Shown here piece by piece: positions 61,694-64,000 of a stretch of 64,000 bases of DNA. Below the pieces are notes generated by a model. That model had not been told where the DNA came from, did no database searches, and worked only from the letters and a program-made list of their open reading frames with translations. The position numbers and the translations under genes were made by a program. The DNA is taken from NCBI GenBank assembly GCA_017962705.1, contig JAGCUV010000118.1, positions 1-64,000 on the forward strand. The letters run 5' to 3'. Within the stretch, counting starts at the first letter, position 1. Each line of letters starts with the position of its first letter. The DNA comes from Bacteroidales bacterium (lineage in GTDB: Bacteria; Bacteroidota; Bacteroidia; Bacteroidales; UBA932).

Positions 61694-62953
61694 ATGAAAC
61701 GATTCCTCCTCATTTTGCTTTTGATAGGGACGGTTCAGAGCTTATACGCCCAGCTGTCGCCTCAAATGGAGGCTTATCTCCGGGAAAATCCCAGGAGGGC
61801 GGCAGGGGTTATCCACTCTTATGAGTTCCTGCCTATCAAGGATACGCCGGCGCCGTCCGGTTTCAAACCGTTCTACATCAGCCTTTATGGCAGACACGGG
61901 TCCCGTTCGCATTCATCGGACCAGCCTTATGTGCTGCTGCAGGATTGCCTTCAGGCCGCAAAGGAAGAGGGAATTCTTACCTCGTCGGGCGATTCGCTTC
62001 TTGCCTGCGCGACGCAGATGATCCAATTGCATGACGGAATGGATGGACGCCTGACCAGCAGGGGGGCGCGCGAGCATGAACGGATTGCCAGAAGGATGGT
62101 TCAGCGTTTTCCCGCCGTCTTCAAGAAAGGGGAAGTTCACGCAATATCCTCGGATGTGCCTCGCTGTCTGGTGAGCATGGCGGCGTTTACCTCCTCGTTG
62201 AGGGCCTGCAAGAGCGACCTTGTCATTACCTGGGATTGCGGCGTAAAGTACCAGCGCATAATCACCCTCAACAGCCCCAAATCTATCAAGAAACAGGCTA
62301 AAGATGATGCGCATAGCGCTTTGACGAACATTCCTGTCGATACAGCGGCCGTTTATGGCAGATTCTTCACGAATCCGGACAAGGGAAGGCAACTGACAGG
62401 AAAATCAAAGCATTTTATTTCCGCCATTTTCAACCTGGCCCGCTTTGCCGAGGCCTATGATATTGAGGAAAATCGCTATCGTTTTCTCCCCTGGGAAGTG
62501 GTTGCTACCACCTATGCCCGCCACACACTCCAGAGTTACCTTTCTTACTGCAACTCGGTGCCTTATGGGGACGAGGCTTTGAAAGAAGTCGCTCCTTTGG
62601 CCAGCGAGATGTGCAAGAAAGCCGATGAGGCCATTGCCGGCGCTCCGGTTGCGGCAGACCTCATCTTCGGGCATGACCTGCCTTTTATGTGCCTTTGTTC
62701 ATACTTTGGTTTGGAAGGCTTCGGCTATCCAAGGCTTACGGCCGAGGAAGCGTATGGCAATTGGACCGGTGCCAAGCTGTGCACATTTGCGTCCAACCTT
62801 CAAATGGTCTTTTATAAGAACCGTAAGGGAGAGATCCTGGTCAAGTTTCTTGCCAATGAGCAGGAAACCCTGATTCCCGAACTGACATCCTACTCCGGTC
62901 CTTATTACCGTTGGGAAAATGTTAAAAATAGAATGGAAATCAAACAACAATAA
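61694..62953 (+). CDS. Histidine-type phosphatase, secreted, in the GH28 operon
   Basis: 419 aa from ATG 61694 with signal peptide MKRFLLILLLIGTVQSLYAQ. SLYGRHGSRSH is the phosphohistidine motif and IFGHDLPFMCL the HD acid site. A paralog of the 18896 protein (shared GFKPFYIS, RYGRHGSR-like context, PYYRW C-terminus) but secreted rather than lipidated. Co-transcription with GH28 and EEP-fold genes suggests it removes phosphate from the imported glycan or a linked inositol phosphate. Confidence 0.85.
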   Translation: MKRFLLILLLIGTVQSLYAQLSPQMEAYLRENPRRAAGVIHSYEFLPIKDTPAPSGFKPFYISLYGRHGSRSHSSDQPYVLLQDCLQAAKEEGILTSSGDSLLACATQMIQLHDGMDGRLTSRGAREHERIARRMVQRFPAVFKKGEVHAISSDVPRCLVSMAAFTSSLRACKSDLVITWDCGVKYQRIITLNSPKSIKKQAKDDAHSALTNIPVDTAAVYGRFFTNPDKGRQLTGKSKHFISAIFNLARFAEAYDIEENRYRFLPWEVVATTYARHTLQSYLSYCNSVPYGDEALKEVAPLASEMCKKADEAIAGAPVAADLIFGHDLPFMCLCSYFGLEGFGYPRLTAEEAYGNWTGAKLCTFASNLQMVFYKNRKGEILVKFLANEQETLIPELTSYSGPYYRWENVKNRMEIKQQ

Positions 62954-62964
62954 AACCAAAAATT

Positions 62965-63123
62965 ATGGAAAAGTTTCTTCTAACAACCCGGCAGGAAAAG
63001 TATGAAAGTCCTGCTGTGAGATCACTTCAATGGGATCAGGATCCTGTAATCTGCCACAGTGCTGCAGGCACATTGGACGAGGTCGACGTCGTAGACCCGT
63101 TCCTTTATGACGATATTTCTTAA
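62965..63123 (+). CDS. Small peptide, Y-x-[ST]-P...C-x-S family, 52 aa (member D)
   Basis: Too short for most gene callers. Contains Y-E-S-P, 13 residues, then C-H-S, and an acidic end (FLYDDIS). It begins 11 nt after the phosphatase stop and ends 19 nt before the next lipoprotein ATG, so it is part of the GH28 operon. Same spacing pattern as members A and B. Function unknown. Confidence 0.65.
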   Translation: MEKFLLTTRQEKYESPAVRSLQWDQDPVICHSAAGTLDEVDVVDPFLYDDIS

Positions 63124-63142
63124 ATTTATGGAGAGTATAGCT

Positions 63143-64000
63143 ATGAAAAAGAATACGATTGTTTTTGGCTGCATCCTCTGCGCCTTTACGCTTTTCTCTT
63201 GCCAGAAAGAGGAAAACAATCCGAATGAAACCACCCCGAAAGAAATCATCCCGGCCGGGAACGTAGAAGAAGATGTTCCTGCGGGATATTCCCACTTGAC
63301 GTTAAGTGCTGTCAGCGATGACACAAAAACGACCCTGGATGGAACAACCGTCAAGTGGAAAACCGAAGACCAAATCAAGGTCTATTGCAGTGACGGCTCT
63401 GCTTCCGATTTCTCTCTTATGGGTGAAGGTGGCAGTTCCTCCGGCAGTTTCAAAGGACTGGTTCCCAGCGGGGAGACGGCGCTTTATGCCGTTTATCCCA
63501 AAGACTTGTATTCCTCTGTGAGCGGCGCTACGGTCAACGTGACGATTCCGGCCACGCAAGATGGCGTCTTCGGTAACGCGAATATCGCAGTGGCAAAGGT
63601 TGAGGCCGAAACGATGGCCTTCAAGAATGTGAATGCCTTCATCGGTTTCACCCTTCCGGCCGGTATCGCCAAGGTGGTCGTCTCAAGTGTCGGAGACAGC
63701 GGAGATCTGTCCGGGACACTGGCGGTTGACTGTTCGGGAGAAACCCCGGTGGCCGGGAGCCTTTCAAACGGCGGTACCAGCATCACGGCAACGTTCCCGG
63801 AGAGTTCGGGCGGCACCTATTATGTGGCCGTGGCCCCCGGCATCACCCACTCGAAAGGCTTGTTGCTCGAGTGGTACAAGGGGAGCGCCGTTTCGGGTAC
63901 TTATTGGCTGAACAAGGGTATCACAACGGCGGCCGGCAGTGTTTATGATATGGGTAGCGTGTCTGCCGAAGGCGATTACTATGTAACGGTCGACGGCGCC
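63143..64000 (+). CDS. Lipoprotein with fimbrillin-like N-domain, cut by the right edge
   Basis: 286 codons are open from ATG 63143 to the edge (an in-frame ATG at 63128 is possible). Signal MKKNTIVFGCILCAFTLFSCQK with lipobox. The module DDTKTTLDGTTVKWKTEDQI and MAFKNVNAFIGFTL matches 41748 and 51197. The visible end DYYVTVDGA matches the start of the beta-helix part of 51197 (SYCVTVEGAG), so a second beta-helix adhesin-like protein probably follows. Confidence 0.75.
   Translation, partial: MKKNTIVFGCILCAFTLFSCQKEENNPNETTPKEIIPAGNVEEDVPAGYSHLTLSAVSDDTKTTLDGTTVKWKTEDQIKVYCSDGSASDFSLMGEGGSSSGSFKGLVPSGETALYAVYPKDLYSSVSGATVNVTIPATQDGVFGNANIAVAKVEAETMAFKNVNAFIGFTLPAGIAKVVVSSVGDSGDLSGTLAVDCSGETPVAGSLSNGGTSITATFPESSGGTYYVAVAPGITHSKGLLLEWYKGSAVSGTYWLNKGITTAAGSVYDMGSVSAEGDYYVTVDGA

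Overview
The window looks like a piece of chromosome from an uncultured, gut- or rumen-type member of the order Bacteroidales (Bacteroidota). The evidence is two SusC/SusD systems, many Cys-anchored lipoproteins, menaquinone genes (menG-menA), type A asparagine synthetase, and promoters of the Bacteroidetes form (TAnnTTTG at -7, TTTG about 20 nt upstream). I see no rRNA, tRNA, CRISPR array, phage or intact insertion sequence.

Layout. 1-376: left-edge lipoprotein (cut) and a small peptide gene, minus strand. 459-6288: ribulokinase-like kinase, FAD oxidoreductase and sodium/solute symporter, divergent from a LacI regulator. 6304-14839: six-gene minus-strand operon of ribokinase, sugar permease, lipoprotein, secreted (alpha/alpha)-barrel protein, nucleoside-hydrolase-like lipoprotein and DUF5722 lipoprotein. 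15225-18416: small peptide plus large GLUG/SGNH lipoprotein. 18421-20800: remnants of decayed duplicate genes around a histidine phosphatase. 20804-28372: SGNH-GH27 fusion, PAP2 phosphatase, der, a small Cys-rich protein, a truncated Rpn nuclease, prs and engB, with an unusual hairpin repeat family between them. 28534-41460: fructan utilisation locus (fructokinase, MFS permease, two GH32 proteins, DUF4960 lipoprotein, a susD broken by one stop codon, susC and a membrane AraC regulator with a sugar-binding sensor). 41589-48409: peptide plus BspA-like lipoprotein, then tsaE, asnA, mrp, a lipoprotein, menG and menA. 48465-64000: membrane regulator with HTH followed by a long operon of exo/endonuclease-fold lipoprotein, beta-helix adhesin-like lipoprotein, susC, susD, two GH28 proteins, histidine phosphatase, small peptide and a second adhesin-like lipoprotein cut by the window edge. 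The GH28 genes suggest a pectic target.

Three observations stand out. (1) Four genes for 47-54 aa peptides share the pattern Y-x-[ST]-P-x(11-13)-C with a nearby Ser. Each lies 3-19 nt upstream of a lipoprotein gene; the three complete or long ones share a fimbrillin-like N-terminal module but have different C-terminal parts. (2) A dispersed repeat made of consecutive short hairpins, whose arms change in a compensatory way between copies, abuts a TAnnTTTG box in three places and supplies a TTTG-type -33 box 20 nt away, so it behaves like a movable promoter half. (3) 18421-18790 is a same-order, same-strand mosaic of shrunken pieces of the 9761-14839 operon, the remains of a lost duplicate. All functions are inferred from sequence reading alone; no database search was run.
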